From: Synechococcus sp. NB0720_010
GTDB lineage: Bacteria; Cyanobacteriota; Cyanobacteriia; PCC-6307; Cyanobiaceae
Length of the DNA: 64,000 nt
Assembly (NCBI RefSeq): GCF_023078835.1
Contig: NZ_CP090898.1
Coordinates: 1,180,045 to 1,244,044 of the forward strand
Direction: 5' to 3'
Shown here: positions 55,001 to 64,000 of the stretch, piece by piece
Numbering within the stretch: the first letter of the stretch is position 1
Layout: each line of letters begins with the position of its first letter
Position numbers and translations under genes: made by a program
The notes under the pieces: model-generated
Databases searched by the model: none
Told to the model about the DNA's origin: nothing
The model's input: only the letters and a program-made list of their open reading frames with translations

Positions 55001-56778
55001 ACGACAGCCTGATTTGGGGATTCAGCCTCAGCGCCAGCGGCCTCCCGCTGCTGCGACGCCTCCTGCAATCAGGCGAGATTGACCGTCTGGCCAGCCCGGC
55101 CGATGGAAACCACTGGGGGCCTGGGGAACTGCAGGCCCTGCTCGAGGCCAACTGGAGCACAAGTCGGGCCTTTGTGGCCGTCGGGGCCTGTGGGGCCATC
55201 ACCCGACTGATCGCGCCTCAGCTCGAGAGCAAGGCCAGCGACCCAGCGGTGGTCGTCCTGGATCCAAGCGGACGCTTTGCCATCCCCCTACTGGGAGGCC
55301 ACGGGGCTGGTGGCGAGGCCCTGGCTCGGACCCTGGCGGCCCGATGCCAAGGGGAAGCCGTGATCACCGGGGCTTCCTATGGAGAGGGCCGGGTTCCCTT
55401 GGACAGCTTTGGTCAGGCCTGGGGCTGGAGACGCAACAACGGCCCCTGGGATGCGCTCATGAAGGCAGCCGCCCGCGGCGAGGCGCTGGAGGCCCAACAC
55501 CTGCAGGGCAATTCCCGCTGGCAAGAACTCCCCGGCCTGGCGCCAGGGGCCGAGGCCGCCACACAAAGGATTTCGGTCGGGATTGGGGCGGATTCGGGCT
55601 GCCGCTGGCACCCGCCCAGCGTCTGGCTGGGAATGGGCTGCGAGCGCAACACCAGCCTGAGCCTGCTGGAGCGCTGCTGCGACCAACTGATCGCGCAACA
55701 CCAGATCGCACCGGAGGCGATCGCAGGCCTGGCCAGTGCCGATCGCAAAGCGGATGAGCCGGCGCTCTTGGCGCTGGCCGAACAGCGCGGCTGGCCCCTG
55801 CGCTGCTTCAGCGCTGAACGCCTGGCCACGGTGGAGGTTCCCAACCCCTCGGCGGTGGTCGCTGCCGAACTGGGAACCGCCAGCGTGGCGGAGGCCTCGG
55901 CCCTTCTGGCGGCAGGCCCGGAGGCAACGCTGCTGGCCGAAAAACAGATCAGCCGCGCCGAAGCAGGTGAACAGGGAGCGGCGACCGCAGCCCTGGCCCT
56001 GGCCGCCAGTCAATGGGCACCCCATCGCGGCCAGTTGCATCTGATCGGCAGTGGGCCAGGACGGCTGGACCTCCTGACCCCGGACGCCAAAGCGGCCCTC
56101 AGCCAGAGCTGCGTTTGGGTCGGCTACGGGCTCTACCTGGATTTACTGGAACCGCTGCGGCGCCCCGATCAACTGCGCAGTGATGGTCAGCTGACCCAAG
56201 AGCGAGAACGCTGCAGGCAGGCGCTGCGCCTGGCCTGCGAGGGACAGACCGTCTCCTTGGTCTCCTCGGGGGATAGCGGCATCTATGGGATGGCGGGACT
56301 GGCCCTGGAGCTCTGGCTCGAGCTCGATCCCCTGGACCGTCCGGGCTTCGAGGTCCATCCCGGCATCTCAGCCCTGCAGGTTGCCGCGGCCAGGGCCGGA
56401 GCACCGTTGATGCACGACTTCTGCACCATCAGCCTGAGCGACCGTCTGACCCCTTGGGAGGTGATCGAAAAACGCCTGGTGGCAGCGGCGGCAGGCGACT
56501 TTGTCGTCGCCCTCTACAACCCGCGCTCCAAGGGCAGGGATTGGCAGCTGGAGCGGGCCCAGCAGCTTCTGCTCTCCGGACGGCCTGCCAGCACGCCTGT
56601 GGTCCTCGCTCGCCAACTCGGGCGCCCCGAAGAGCAGGTGACCCTGCACGAACTCGGCGGCCTTCCGATCGAGCAGGTGGACATGCTCACCTTGGTGCTG
56701 ATCGGCAACAGCAGCAGTCGCGCCGAGGACGGCCGGATGGTCACCCCGAGGGGATATCCAGGCGCGGAGCTGCAATAA
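54997..56778 (+). CDS. cobJ: CbiG-CobJ fusion: cobalt-precorrin-5A hydrolase / precorrin-3B C17-methyltransferase
   Basis: 593 residues. Residues 1-340 are CbiG: FVAVGACGAITRLIAPQL, LLGGHGAGGEALARTLAARC and WLGMGCERNTSLSLLERCC. Residues 345-590 are CobJ: LHLIGSGPGRLDLLTPDAKA, VSLVSSGDSGIYGMAGLALE, VHPGISALQVAAARAGAPLM, DFVVALYNPRSKGRDWQL. Both act in corrin ring contraction in (pseudo)cobalamin synthesis. This fusion is known in cyanobacteria. It pairs in pathway with the CobO gene at the window start. Confidence 0.95.
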   Translation: MNDSLIWGFSLSASGLPLLRRLLQSGEIDRLASPADGNHWGPGELQALLEANWSTSRAFVAVGACGAITRLIAPQLESKASDPAVVVLDPSGRFAIPLLGGHGAGGEALARTLAARCQGEAVITGASYGEGRVPLDSFGQAWGWRRNNGPWDALMKAAARGEALEAQHLQGNSRWQELPGLAPGAEAATQRISVGIGADSGCRWHPPSVWLGMGCERNTSLSLLERCCDQLIAQHQIAPEAIAGLASADRKADEPALLALAEQRGWPLRCFSAERLATVEVPNPSAVVAAELGTASVAEASALLAAGPEATLLAEKQISRAEAGEQGAATAALALAASQWAPHRGQLHLIGSGPGRLDLLTPDAKAALSQSCVWVGYGLYLDLLEPLRRPDQLRSDGQLTQERERCRQALRLACEGQTVSLVSSGDSGIYGMAGLALELWLELDPLDRPGFEVHPGISALQVAAARAGAPLMHDFCTISLSDRLTPWEVIEKRLVAAAAGDFVVALYNPRSKGRDWQLERAQQLLLSGRPASTPVVLARQLGRPEEQVTLHELGGLPIEQVDMLTLVLIGNSSSRAEDGRMVTPRGYPGAELQ

Positions 56779-56781
56779 GAA

Positions 56782-56855
56782 TCGGGATGACAGGATTCGA
56801 ACCTGCGGCCCCTTCGTCCCGAACGAAGTGCGCTACCAAGCTGCGCTACATCCCG
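56782..56855 (-). tRNA. tRNA-Pro (anticodon CGG)
   Basis: 74-nt cloverleaf; acceptor CGGGATG/CATCCCG with discriminator A. Anticodon stem CTTCG/CGAAG, loop TTCGGGA, giving CGG for codon CCG. T-loop TTCGAAT. CCA not encoded. Confidence 0.96.
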
Positions 56856-56938
56856 ATGGGCGGAGTGTAGGAGATGGTGGCCCAGTCGCTTCCTAGAGTC
56901 AGCCAGCCCTTTGGTGCCTTCGGCGCGCTCCTCATCCC

Positions 56939-57808
56939 TTGCTGAAACCCGACTGGCTGCGCGTCAAAGCTCCCCAGCGGGAACGGATCGGGGAAGTGGC
57001 CGATCTGCTGCTGGATCTCAAGCTCAACACCGTCTGCCAGGAGGCCAGCTGCCCGAACATCGGCGAGTGCTTCGCCGGGGGCACAGCCACCTTTTTGATC
57101 ATGGGGCCGGGCTGCACCCGGGCCTGCCCCTACTGCGACATCGATTTCGATAAGAGCGTCCGCAGCCTCGATCCGACCGAGCCCGAGCGCCTGGGGGAAG
57201 CCACCGCACGGCTGGGCCTGAAGCATGTGGTGATCACCTCGGTGAATCGCGACGACCTGAGCGATGGCGGAGCCAGCCAATTTGTGGCCTGCATCGAGGC
57301 GGTCCGCCAGCGCTCTCCCCAGACCAGCATTGAGCTTTTGATCCCTGATTTCTGCGGGGACTGGGATGCCCTGGCCACGGTGATGGAGGCCGGACCCGAT
57401 GTGCTGAACCACAACATCGAGACGGTGCCCAGGCTCTACAAAAAAGCCAGACCCCAGGGGATCTACGAACGCTCGCTCGAGCTGCTGCTGCAGGTGCGGG
57501 AGCGCTGGCCGAAGGCCTACAGCAAGTCCGGCCTGATGGTCGGCCTTGGGGAAAGCGACGAGGAAGTGATCGAGACCCTGCTGGATCTCAGGGAACACCG
57601 GGTCGACATCGTCACGATCGGCCAGTACCTCTCCCCGGGGCCGAAGCACTTGCCGGTGGATCGGTTCGTCACACCCGAGCAATTCGAGCGCTTCCGTCTC
57701 CACGGCGAGCAGGAGCTGGGCTTTCTCCAGGTGGTCAGCACTCCCCTGACCCGCAGCAGCTATCACGCCGGTGAGGTGCAGCGCCTGATGCAGCTGCACC
57801 CCCGCTAG
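56939..57808 (+). CDS. lipA: Lipoyl synthase
   Basis: 289 residues from TTG 56939 ([12 protein letters not shown] follows). Auxiliary cluster Cys motif [12 protein letters not shown] and radical-SAM motif [12 protein letters not shown] are complete; the C-terminal RSSY-type [13 protein letters not shown] carries the cluster-ligand Ser. It inserts two sulfurs into octanoyl groups of 2-oxoacid dehydrogenases and GcvH. Monocistronic, next to tRNA-Pro on the other strand. Confidence 0.97.
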   Translation: MLKPDWLRVKAPQRERIGEVADLLLDLKLNTVCQEASCPNIGECFAGGTATFLIMGPGCTRACPYCDIDFDKSVRSLDPTEPERLGEATARLGLKHVVITSVNRDDLSDGGASQFVACIEAVRQRSPQTSIELLIPDFCGDWDALATVMEAGPDVLNHNIETVPRLYKKARPQGIYERSLELLLQVRERWPKAYSKSGLMVGLGESDEEVIETLLDLREHRVDIVTIGQYLSPGPKHLPVDRFVTPEQFERFRLHGEQELGFLQVVSTPLTRSSYHAGEVQRLMQLHPR

Positions 57809-57815
57809 GCCTGGC

Positions 57816-58001
57816 TTAAGCCTGGGGCTCCAGCAGAAATTCAGCTTCCAGAGCCTGGGCCGCAGCGCAGTCCCCAAGGGCATCCAGGCGCTGGTTCACC
57901 AGGCTCACGGGAGCATCCAGGCGGACACAGTGCTCGAGCAGGGCCAGGGTCATCTGGCGGGCAAAGAGCTGTTGAAAGGGTTGGGCGAACTCAGGAGGCA
58001 T
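57816..58001 (-). CDS. Small hypothetical protein
   Basis: 61 residues from ATG 58001 (MPPEFAQPFQQLFARQMTLA); an ATG 21 bp upstream would add seven residues. Helical, soluble, acidic at the end: LLEHCVRLDAPVSLVNQRLD, ALGDCAAAQALEAEFLL. Ends 8 bp from the convergent lipA stop. Function unknown. Confidence 0.55.
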   Translation of the reverse strand: MPPEFAQPFQQLFARQMTLALLEHCVRLDAPVSLVNQRLDALGDCAAAQALEAEFLLEPQA

Positions 58002-58132
58002 GGCTCCGTTGCGGTTGCCCAAACGCTATGGACGGTCTCGGATTGCAGCGGTCGAGCCAGCCGAACCAAAGGGTGGGGTGAGCCGACCCAGTGGTGCAGC
58101 AACCGAACCCGAAGGAGCGGAGAACCGGCGGC

Positions 58133-61100
58133 TCAGGCCGCCACCGCCTCCCGCTCCGCCAGGCCGACGTTGGCCTTCTCGCTGGGGGGAACCAGCACCT
58201 TGAAGCGCCCTTTCCAGCTGGACCAGTCGCCCAGGATCGTGGACGCCTTGCTGCTGCCGGTGGCCGCGAGATGGGCCTCGAGCAGAGGCTTGAGCATGGC
58301 CTCCTGCTCAGGGGTCGTGAGCTCACAGATCTCGACGATCTCAGGGTTGACGCGATCGCGCAGACCACCGTTCTCATCGAGGATGAAGGTGACGCCACCG
58401 GTCATGCCGGCGCCCACGTTGCGGCCCGTGCTGCCGAGCACCACGACCACACCACCGGTCATGTATTCGCAGCAGTGGTCGCCGGCGCCTTCCACCACGG
58501 TCTTGACGCCGCTGTTGCGCACAGCGAAACGCTCACCGGCACGGCCGAGGGCAAAGAGCTCACCACCGGTGGCGCCATAGAGGCAGGTATTCCCCAGGAT
58601 CACCTGGGCACCGGGATCATTGCCACCGGCAGGGGGAACGACGGTGATGCGACCACCGTTGATGCCTTTGCCGACGTAGTCGTTGGCCTCACCCACCAGG
58701 CGCACATTCATGCCCTGAACGGTGAATGCGCCAAAGCTCTGTCCCGCCGCACCCTCATAGGTGAGGTCGAGTTGTCCCTGGAAGCCGGTGTTGCCATGGC
58801 GAGCCGCGATCTCACCGCCCAGACGGGCGCAGACGCTGCGATCGGTATTGATGATCGGCAGGGTCCTGGCGAGCTGGCCGTGGTTCTCAATGGCCGCCAG
58901 CAGCTCGGCATCGGCCAGCAGCTGATCCTCAAGGATCACGCCGTTGCCATGGGCCGCCTCGGCGTGGCGCAACCAGGCGCGATCGGCCGCCTGGGGGATG
59001 GGATCCAGCAGGCAGGAGAGATCCAGGGCCTTCGTTTTAGCCAGCTGCACGGCGCGGGGCTTCAGCAGGTCCGAGCGACCAATCAGATCCTCCAGACGGG
59101 CCACGCCCAGCACGCTCATCAGCTGACGCACTTCCTCGGCGACGAACAGGAAGAAGTTCACCACCTGCTCAGGCAGACCGGTGAAGCGCTTGCGCAGGGC
59201 CTCCTTCTGGGTGGCCACGCCGACCGGGCAGTTATTGGTGTGGCAAACGCGGGCCATGATGCAGCCCTCGGCGATCATCGCGATCGAACCGAAGCCGTAT
59301 TCCTCAGCGCCCAGCAGGGCGGCGATGACCACGTCCCAGCCGGTCTTCAGGCCGCCATCGGCCCGCAGCAGCACGCGATCACGCAGGCCGTTCTCCAGCA
59401 GAGCCCGGTGAACCTCGGTCAGACCGAGTTCCCAAGGACCGCCGGCATGCTTGATCGAGCTCAGGGGCGAGGCACCGGTGCCGCCGTCATGGCCAGAGAT
59501 CTGGATGACATCGGCATTGGCCTTGGCCACACCTGCCGCGATGGTGCCGATGCCGATCTCAGCCACCAGCTTGACGCTGACCTTGGCGGCGGGATGCACC
59601 TGGTGCAGGTCATGGATGAGCTGCGCCAGATCCTCGATGGAATAGATGTCGTGGTGAGGCGGCGGTGAGATCAAGGCCACCCCAGGCTTGCTGTTGCGCA
59701 ACCAGGCGATGTAGGGATCGACCTTCGGACCGGGAAGCTGGCCGCCTTCACCGGGCTTGGCCCCTTGGGCCACCTTGATCTCGAGCTGCTTGCCGCTGCG
59801 CAGGTACTCGGGGGTCACGCCAAAGCGGCCCGAGGCGATCTGCTTGATCGCAGAGCAGGCGGTGTCGCCGTTTTTCAGACCCTTGATCGAGGGCAGGGTG
59901 GCGGAGAGGCCCTCCGCATTCACATCCCCCAGGACCTTGAAGCGAGCCGGGTCCTCGCCGCCCTCACCGCTGTTGCTCTTGCCGCCGATGCGGTTCATCG
60001 CGACGGCCAAGACTTCATGGGCTTCGCGCGAGAGCGCACCCAAGCTCATGCCGCCGGTGCAGAAGCGCTCACAGATGCTCTCGATGCTCTCGACCTGATC
60101 GAGGGGCAGCGGAGTGGCGGCGGGTTGCAGCTCCAGGAGGTCCCGCAGGGCCGTCACCGGACGGTTCTCCACCAGGGTTTTGTAGGTGGAGAAGTGGTCG
60201 TAGCCGGGCCCCTGCTTGATCGCCGCATGGAGCGCCTTGGTCATCTCCGGGCTGTTGAGGTGGTATTCCCCGCCGGTCCGGTACTGCACAAAGCCCATGA
60301 ACTCGAGCTTGGTGCGGTTGAGTTCTGGGAACGCCTTGGCGTGGAAGGTCAGCGTCTCGCTGGCCAATTCCGCCAGGCTCAGACCAGCCACGCGGCTGGT
60401 GGTGCCCTTGAAGGCCCGCTCGATCAGATCGGCACCGACACCGATCGCCTCAAAGATCTGGGCTCCGTGGTAGCTGGCCAGCAGGGAGATGCCGATCTTG
60501 GAGAGGATCTTGCGCAGACCGTCTTCGAGGGCCTTGCGCACATTGGCCTGGACCTGATCGGGGGTCAGGGCGGGGAGCTTGCCCCGCTCAATCAATTTCT
60601 GCGTCTTGGGATGGGCCAGCCAATGACGCGTGGTCTCCCAGGTGAGCCAGGGGCAAACAGCGCTGGCGCCGTAGCCGATCAGGCAAGCCAGGTGGTGGGT
60701 GCTCCAGCACTGGGCGGTCTCAGCCACCAGGGAGGTCTGCAGGCGCAGTCCCTGGTTCAGCAGGTGATGGTGCACCGCACCCACCGCCAGGAGCGGGGGG
60801 ATATAGGACGTGGTTGCCGTGATTCCCCGGTCAGAGAGCACCAGGATTTGGTTGCCGCTGCGCACGGCAGCTTCAGCGTCGCTGCAGAGCTGGGTCAGTG
60901 CAGCCTCAAGGCCGGCCGGTCCGCCGGTGATCGGCATCAGGGTCGAGAGCGTGCGGCTGGCAATGCCCTGCTGGGTGGCCGCCGCCAACTCGGCCTCATT
61001 GAGAATCGGGCTGTTGAGATGCAGAACCGCTGCCGCGGAGGCCTCGGGCTTGAGGGGAGAGCCCCGCTTGCCCAGATGCATCTCCAGGCTCATCACCAAC

Positions 61101-62716
61101 TTCTCCCGCAGGGGGTCAATCGGCGGGTTGGTGACCTGGGCGAAGCGCTGCTTGAAGTAGTCGTACAGAAGGTGGGGCTTATCGGAGAGCACTGCCAAGG
61201 GGATGTCATCACCCATGCAGTAGGTGGGCTCCTTGGCCGCACCGGCCATGTCCTCGATCACCAGATCGAAGTCCTCGGCGGTGAAACCAAAGGCGGTTTG
61301 CTGCTGGAGCAGCTCCAGGTCAGCCAGCTGGCGCTCCTGGGTCCAGGGCTGGGCCGTCAGGGTGCGGCGGTGCTCCGCCAACCACTGGCCGTAGGGGTGA
61401 CGCGCGGCCACCTCTTGCTTGACGTCCCAGTTATGGAGCAGGCGACCGTTCTCCAGATCAACAGCCAACATCTGGCCGGGGCCCAGGCGACCCTTCTCGA
61501 TGATCCGGCTTTCCTCGAGCTCCACCACGCCGGTTTCCGAGCCCATCACCACAAAGCCGTCGCTGGTGATGCAGTAGCGAGCCGGGCGCAGGCCATTGCG
61601 ATCCAAGGTGGCGCCAACGCTGCGGCCATCGGCGAAGACCAGAAGCGCTGGGCCATCCCAGGGCTCCTGGGTGCAGGCCGAATACTCATAGAAGGCCTGG
61701 ACCGCTGGCTTGTCAGCCAGGGCCGGCTGATCGCGGAAGGCCTCCGGCACCAGGGTCAGCAGGCTCTCGGTGATCGGGCGACCACTGCGAACCAGCAGCT
61801 CGAGGGTGGCATCAAGGTTGGCCGAATCGCTGAAGGCGGAATTCACCACCGGCTTGAGGTCCGAGGCGGCCTCGCCCCAAACCGCATCGAGATCAGCCTC
61901 GGCGGCGCGGGCCCAATTCAGGTTCCCCAGAAGGGTGTTGATCTCGCCGTTGTGGCCCAGGAGACGCATCGGCTGGGCCAGGGGCCAGCGGGGCAGCGTG
62001 TTGGTGCTGAAACGACGGTGATAGACCGCGAAACTGACCGCGAAGCGTTCATCGCGAAGGTCCCCGTAGTAGGCGGAGAGGACCTCCGAGCGGACCATGC
62101 CCTTGTAGACAACCGTCCGGCTGCTCAAGGACGCGAAGTAAAGGTCGCTTGGGACGGCACCCCAGACACTGCGCGCACGATCGCCGCAGCGGCGCCGCAG
62201 GCGGAACAGCAGGGCCTCGAGGGCGTCACCATCGCAATCGGCAGCGAGCAGCCACTGCTCAATCACTGGAGCCGTGCCGCGGGCCAGAGGACCCAAGACG
62301 CTGGGGTCCACGGGAACGCTGCGCCAGCCCAGGCTGCGCAGTCCCAGGGCCTGGGCTTCCTCATCGCAAAAGGCCTTGGCTTGATCGCGCTTGCCCGCCT
62401 CGGCAGGCAGGAACACCATGCCCAAACCACGGGTTGCAGCTGAGGCGGCGGCAGCTTCAGGCCAAACCGCCTCGAGATAGGTCCAGGGGATGCCGCAGAG
62501 CACACCAGCGCCATCGCCGGAATCGCCATCGCCGCCGCAGCCTCCGCGGTGCTCCATGCAGTCCAGACCGCGCAGGGCCTGCTTCAGGACCCAGTGGCTG
62601 GTCTCACCTTTGAGGTTCGCCAGAAAACCAACGCCGCAGGCATCCTTCTCGCCGGCCACCTCTGCCGGGGCGGGGCTGTCGCAATGGGGCCAAACAGGAC
62701 GAGAAGACAGCGGCAT
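58133..62716 (-). CDS. gltS: Ferredoxin-dependent glutamate synthase
   Basis: 1527 residues. After a short propeptide, Cys27 in GEKDACGVGFLANLKGE is the glutamine amidotransferase nucleophile. The FMN domain holds ISGHDGGTGASPLSSIKHAG and the 3Fe-4S ligands CIMARVCHTNNCPVGVATQ. The C-terminal GXGXG beta-helix domain is complete (GGVVVVLGSTGRNVGAGMTG). No NADH subunit is adjacent, as expected for the Fd form. It is the second half of the GS-GOGAT cycle. A GTA-N8-TAC NtcA site was not found in the 190-bp upstream gap. Confidence 0.97.
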   Translation of the reverse strand: MPLSSRPVWPHCDSPAPAEVAGEKDACGVGFLANLKGETSHWVLKQALRGLDCMEHRGGCGGDGDSGDGAGVLCGIPWTYLEAVWPEAAAASAATRGLGMVFLPAEAGKRDQAKAFCDEEAQALGLRSLGWRSVPVDPSVLGPLARGTAPVIEQWLLAADCDGDALEALLFRLRRRCGDRARSVWGAVPSDLYFASLSSRTVVYKGMVRSEVLSAYYGDLRDERFAVSFAVYHRRFSTNTLPRWPLAQPMRLLGHNGEINTLLGNLNWARAAEADLDAVWGEAASDLKPVVNSAFSDSANLDATLELLVRSGRPITESLLTLVPEAFRDQPALADKPAVQAFYEYSACTQEPWDGPALLVFADGRSVGATLDRNGLRPARYCITSDGFVVMGSETGVVELEESRIIEKGRLGPGQMLAVDLENGRLLHNWDVKQEVAARHPYGQWLAEHRRTLTAQPWTQERQLADLELLQQQTAFGFTAEDFDLVIEDMAGAAKEPTYCMGDDIPLAVLSDKPHLLYDYFKQRFAQVTNPPIDPLREKLVMSLEMHLGKRGSPLKPEASAAAVLHLNSPILNEAELAAATQQGIASRTLSTLMPITGGPAGLEAALTQLCSDAEAAVRSGNQILVLSDRGITATTSYIPPLLAVGAVHHHLLNQGLRLQTSLVAETAQCWSTHHLACLIGYGASAVCPWLTWETTRHWLAHPKTQKLIERGKLPALTPDQVQANVRKALEDGLRKILSKIGISLLASYHGAQIFEAIGVGADLIERAFKGTTSRVAGLSLAELASETLTFHAKAFPELNRTKLEFMGFVQYRTGGEYHLNSPEMTKALHAAIKQGPGYDHFSTYKTLVENRPVTALRDLLELQPAATPLPLDQVESIESICERFCTGGMSLGALSREAHEVLAVAMNRIGGKSNSGEGGEDPARFKVLGDVNAEGLSATLPSIKGLKNGDTACSAIKQIASGRFGVTPEYLRSGKQLEIKVAQGAKPGEGGQLPGPKVDPYIAWLRNSKPGVALISPPPHHDIYSIEDLAQLIHDLHQVHPAAKVSVKLVAEIGIGTIAAGVAKANADVIQISGHDGGTGASPLSSIKHAGGPWELGLTEVHRALLENGLRDRVLLRADGGLKTGWDVVIAALLGAEEYGFGSIAMIAEGCIMARVCHTNNCPVGVATQKEALRKRFTGLPEQVVNFFLFVAEEVRQLMSVLGVARLEDLIGRSDLLKPRAVQLAKTKALDLSCLLDPIPQAADRAWLRHAEAAHGNGVILEDQLLADAELLAAIENHGQLARTLPIINTDRSVCARLGGEIAARHGNTGFQGQLDLTYEGAAGQSFGAFTVQGMNVRLVGEANDYVGKGINGGRITVVPPAGGNDPGAQVILGNTCLYGATGGELFALGRAGERFAVRNSGVKTVVEGAGDHCCEYMTGGVVVVLGSTGRNVGAGMTGGVTFILDENGGLRDRVNPEIVEICELTTPEQEAMLKPLLEAHLAATGSSKASTILGDWSSWKGRFKVLVPPSEKANVGLAEREAVAA

Positions 62717-62906
62717 AGCCCAGCGACAACAGGTCTATCGGTAGTAACGAAGCAGCCGGGTCGACCGAACGGAAGGCGACGGATCGCCCTAAACCTCGGT
62801 CCCGCTGCGAGCTACTGAATCTAAAAGCTGGACCACCTGCAACTCAAGCAAGTGCTGGCGGACCGCTCCAAGGTCGCTAGCGTTTCGAGACTGAGCGGGC
62901 TGCTTC

Positions 62907-64000
62907 ATGGCTTTGATGCCCGTCCTGGCAGCCCTGCATCCCGGGATCCCGCTCATTCCACCGCCTCCGCCACCGGCCGAGGTGAGACCGATCCGGCAGG
63001 CGGAAGGGTCACTGATTCGCGCCAACGGACGCACGCAACCAGCCCGCTGGCGCATCGAACGGGGCGAGCTCTGGCTCACCCTCGAATTCCTGGAGAACCA
63101 GCTCGGCGTCCAGCGCTCCAGCGGAGAGCGGGGCATGCTGCAACTGGAATGGTTTGGCAGCGAAATCAGCCTTCCCGCCAGGCGACAACAGAGCCTGGGG
63201 GATGAGGTCGCTGTTCCAGTCAGCGACCTGCTGCGCCGCGTCGGCGTGAGCTTTGAGCCCTTCGGGAAAAACGAACTGAACCTGGAGCTCCCGGTTCGCC
63301 CCCTAGAAGCGATCCGCGCCAGGGACAACGGCATCAGCGGCCGGCGCGTGGTCCTTGACCTCAAGGCCCCGGCGCTGGTGCGCAGCGATGACGGCCAACT
63401 GGCCATCAGTGCCGAAGGCAACCCAGAGCAACTACGGCAACTGGCAGGGCTGGGGCTGAAACCCCGTCAAGAGAACGGCTGGCTTCAGCTGGAGGCCAAA
63501 GGGGAACGCCTAACCCTGGGCCGGCCTTGGCGCCTGGTCCTCGACCTGCCCAGCGACACCGCACTCACCAGCCTCAATCGCCCGAGCGGCACCAGCCCCA
63601 ACACCGCCCTTGCGACCCTGCAGCGCCAGGGGCTAGCCCTCAATCGAACGGTGGACCGCATCGGCAACCGCCAGGTCCTGATCAACAGCGTCCAGCTCGA
63701 TCCACGCCGAGTCCCGGTCGACTTGCGCCCGCTCAACCGAAGCAACGGGATGAAGGGCCTCAGCAGCCTCAGTCAGCTGGCCCGCAATGAATCGGCCCTG
63801 ATCGCCATTAATGGCGGCTTTTTCAATCGCGTGAACCGGCTTCCCCTGGGGGCGCTGAAGGACAACGGCCAGTGGCTCTCAGGACCGATCCTGAATCGGG
63901 GGGCCGTGGGCTGGGGCGATGGTGAACTTCCCCAGTTCGATCGACTCAGGCTTCAGGAGAGCGTGCTCGATCCACGCCAACGGCGCTGGTCGCTGATCAG
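62907..64000 (+). CDS. Phosphodiester glycosidase (NAGPA)-family exported protein, 3' end outside window
   Basis: At least 364 residues from ATG 62907 (MALMPVLAALHPGIPLIPPP), cut by the window edge. The first 15 residues may be a weak signal. A middle AMIN/copper-amine-like N-terminal region (WRIERGELWLTLEFLENQLG, RRVVLDLKAPALVRSDDG) is followed by the NAGPA core starting SSLSQLARNESALIAINGGF with the NGGFFN motif. Related cyanobacterial proteins are thought to act on cell-envelope glycans. Divergent from gltS. Confidence 0.85.
   Translation, partial: MALMPVLAALHPGIPLIPPPPPPAEVRPIRQAEGSLIRANGRTQPARWRIERGELWLTLEFLENQLGVQRSSGERGMLQLEWFGSEISLPARRQQSLGDEVAVPVSDLLRRVGVSFEPFGKNELNLELPVRPLEAIRARDNGISGRRVVLDLKAPALVRSDDGQLAISAEGNPEQLRQLAGLGLKPRQENGWLQLEAKGERLTLGRPWRLVLDLPSDTALTSLNRPSGTSPNTALATLQRQGLALNRTVDRIGNRQVLINSVQLDPRRVPVDLRPLNRSNGMKGLSSLSQLARNESALIAINGGFFNRVNRLPLGALKDNGQWLSGPILNRGAVGWGDGELPQFDRLRLQESVLDPRQRRWSLI

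Noticed and set aside
59765-62443. An 892-codon plus-strand open frame opposite the glutamate synthase
   Set aside because: Mirror of the GOGAT coding sequence; no recognisable domains or start context.
62717-62906. NtcA site before the glutamate synthase
   Set aside because: No GTA-N8-TAC was found in the gap, though nitrogen control would be plausible.
1-64000. CRISPR arrays, prophage, insertion sequences, rRNA operons
   Set aside because: No regularly spaced repeats, integrase/transposase motifs or rRNA segments seen on either strand.

Overview
The window is a GC-rich, tightly packed stretch of cyanobacterial chromosome. The gene content (psaA/psaB/psaD, psbB/psbT/psbM, phycobilisome rod genes, Fd-GOGAT, PEP carboxylase, a PanC-Cmk fusion, a CbiG-CobJ fusion) and the gene order point to a picocyanobacterium of the Synechococcus/Cyanobium group. 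The rod locus holds only phycocyanin genes, linkers and phycocyanin lyases, with no phycoerythrin genes in it, which suggests a green, phycocyanin-rich strain. Species assignment is inference. No phage, transposon, CRISPR or defence module was seen; this is mostly core genome.

Layout. Positions 1-4070: a tandem-domain CobO-like gene (cut by the window edge), larE, a small SAP/Rho-N-like protein, speD, recF, tRNA-Arg. Positions 4070-10250: trpE-gshA-ppc joined by ATGA overlaps, followed by a GNAT-like gene. Then psaD; mrp-rodA-sensor kinase; hemF; a periplasmic amidase; a complex C assembly-like protein; a PadR-like regulator; an RNase D family gene; a lipid-A-disaccharide-synthase-related gene; tRNA-Cys; two small secreted or Cys-containing proteins; an aldo/keto reductase; purM; rlpA; panC/cmk.

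Positions 26144-35427 are the phycobilisome rod locus. Read on the minus strand the order is cpcT, cpcG, cpcC2, cpcD, cpcB2-cpcA2, cpcC1, cpcB1-cpcA1, cpcE, cpcF and a low-molecular-weight phosphatase. The two cpcBA copies sit inside a 1166-bp direct repeat that appears identical from the 5' leader through the terminator, but each has its own upstream promoter region. Lyases for CpcA Cys84 (CpcE/F) and CpcB Cys153 (CpcT) are present; the CpcS-type lyase for CpcB Cys82 is not in the window.

Positions 35466-45114: tRNA-Phe, a DUF2470 protein, a 39-residue membrane protein, an FGGY sugar kinase and metK joined by 4-bp overlaps, a HAD phosphatase that reads in frame into metK, rpsA, nrdR, psbT-psbB, a [2Fe-2S] ferredoxin, psbM and a tandem universal stress protein. 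Positions 45169-48562: a thioesterase, dprA (with a LexA-like palindrome just upstream), prmC, a Sua5/YrdC protein and a 56-residue membrane protein. Positions 48667-64000: psaA-psaB, a proline-rich lipoprotein, cbiG-cobJ, tRNA-Pro, lipA, Fd-GOGAT, and a phosphodiester-glycosidase-family gene cut by the window end.

The observations most worth a second look are the continuous HAD-MetK reading frame, the identical cpcBA repeat with copy-specific upstream elements, the CpcG with a hydrophobic C-terminus, the two-domain CobO, the palindrome before dprA, and a possibly structured leader before rlpA.
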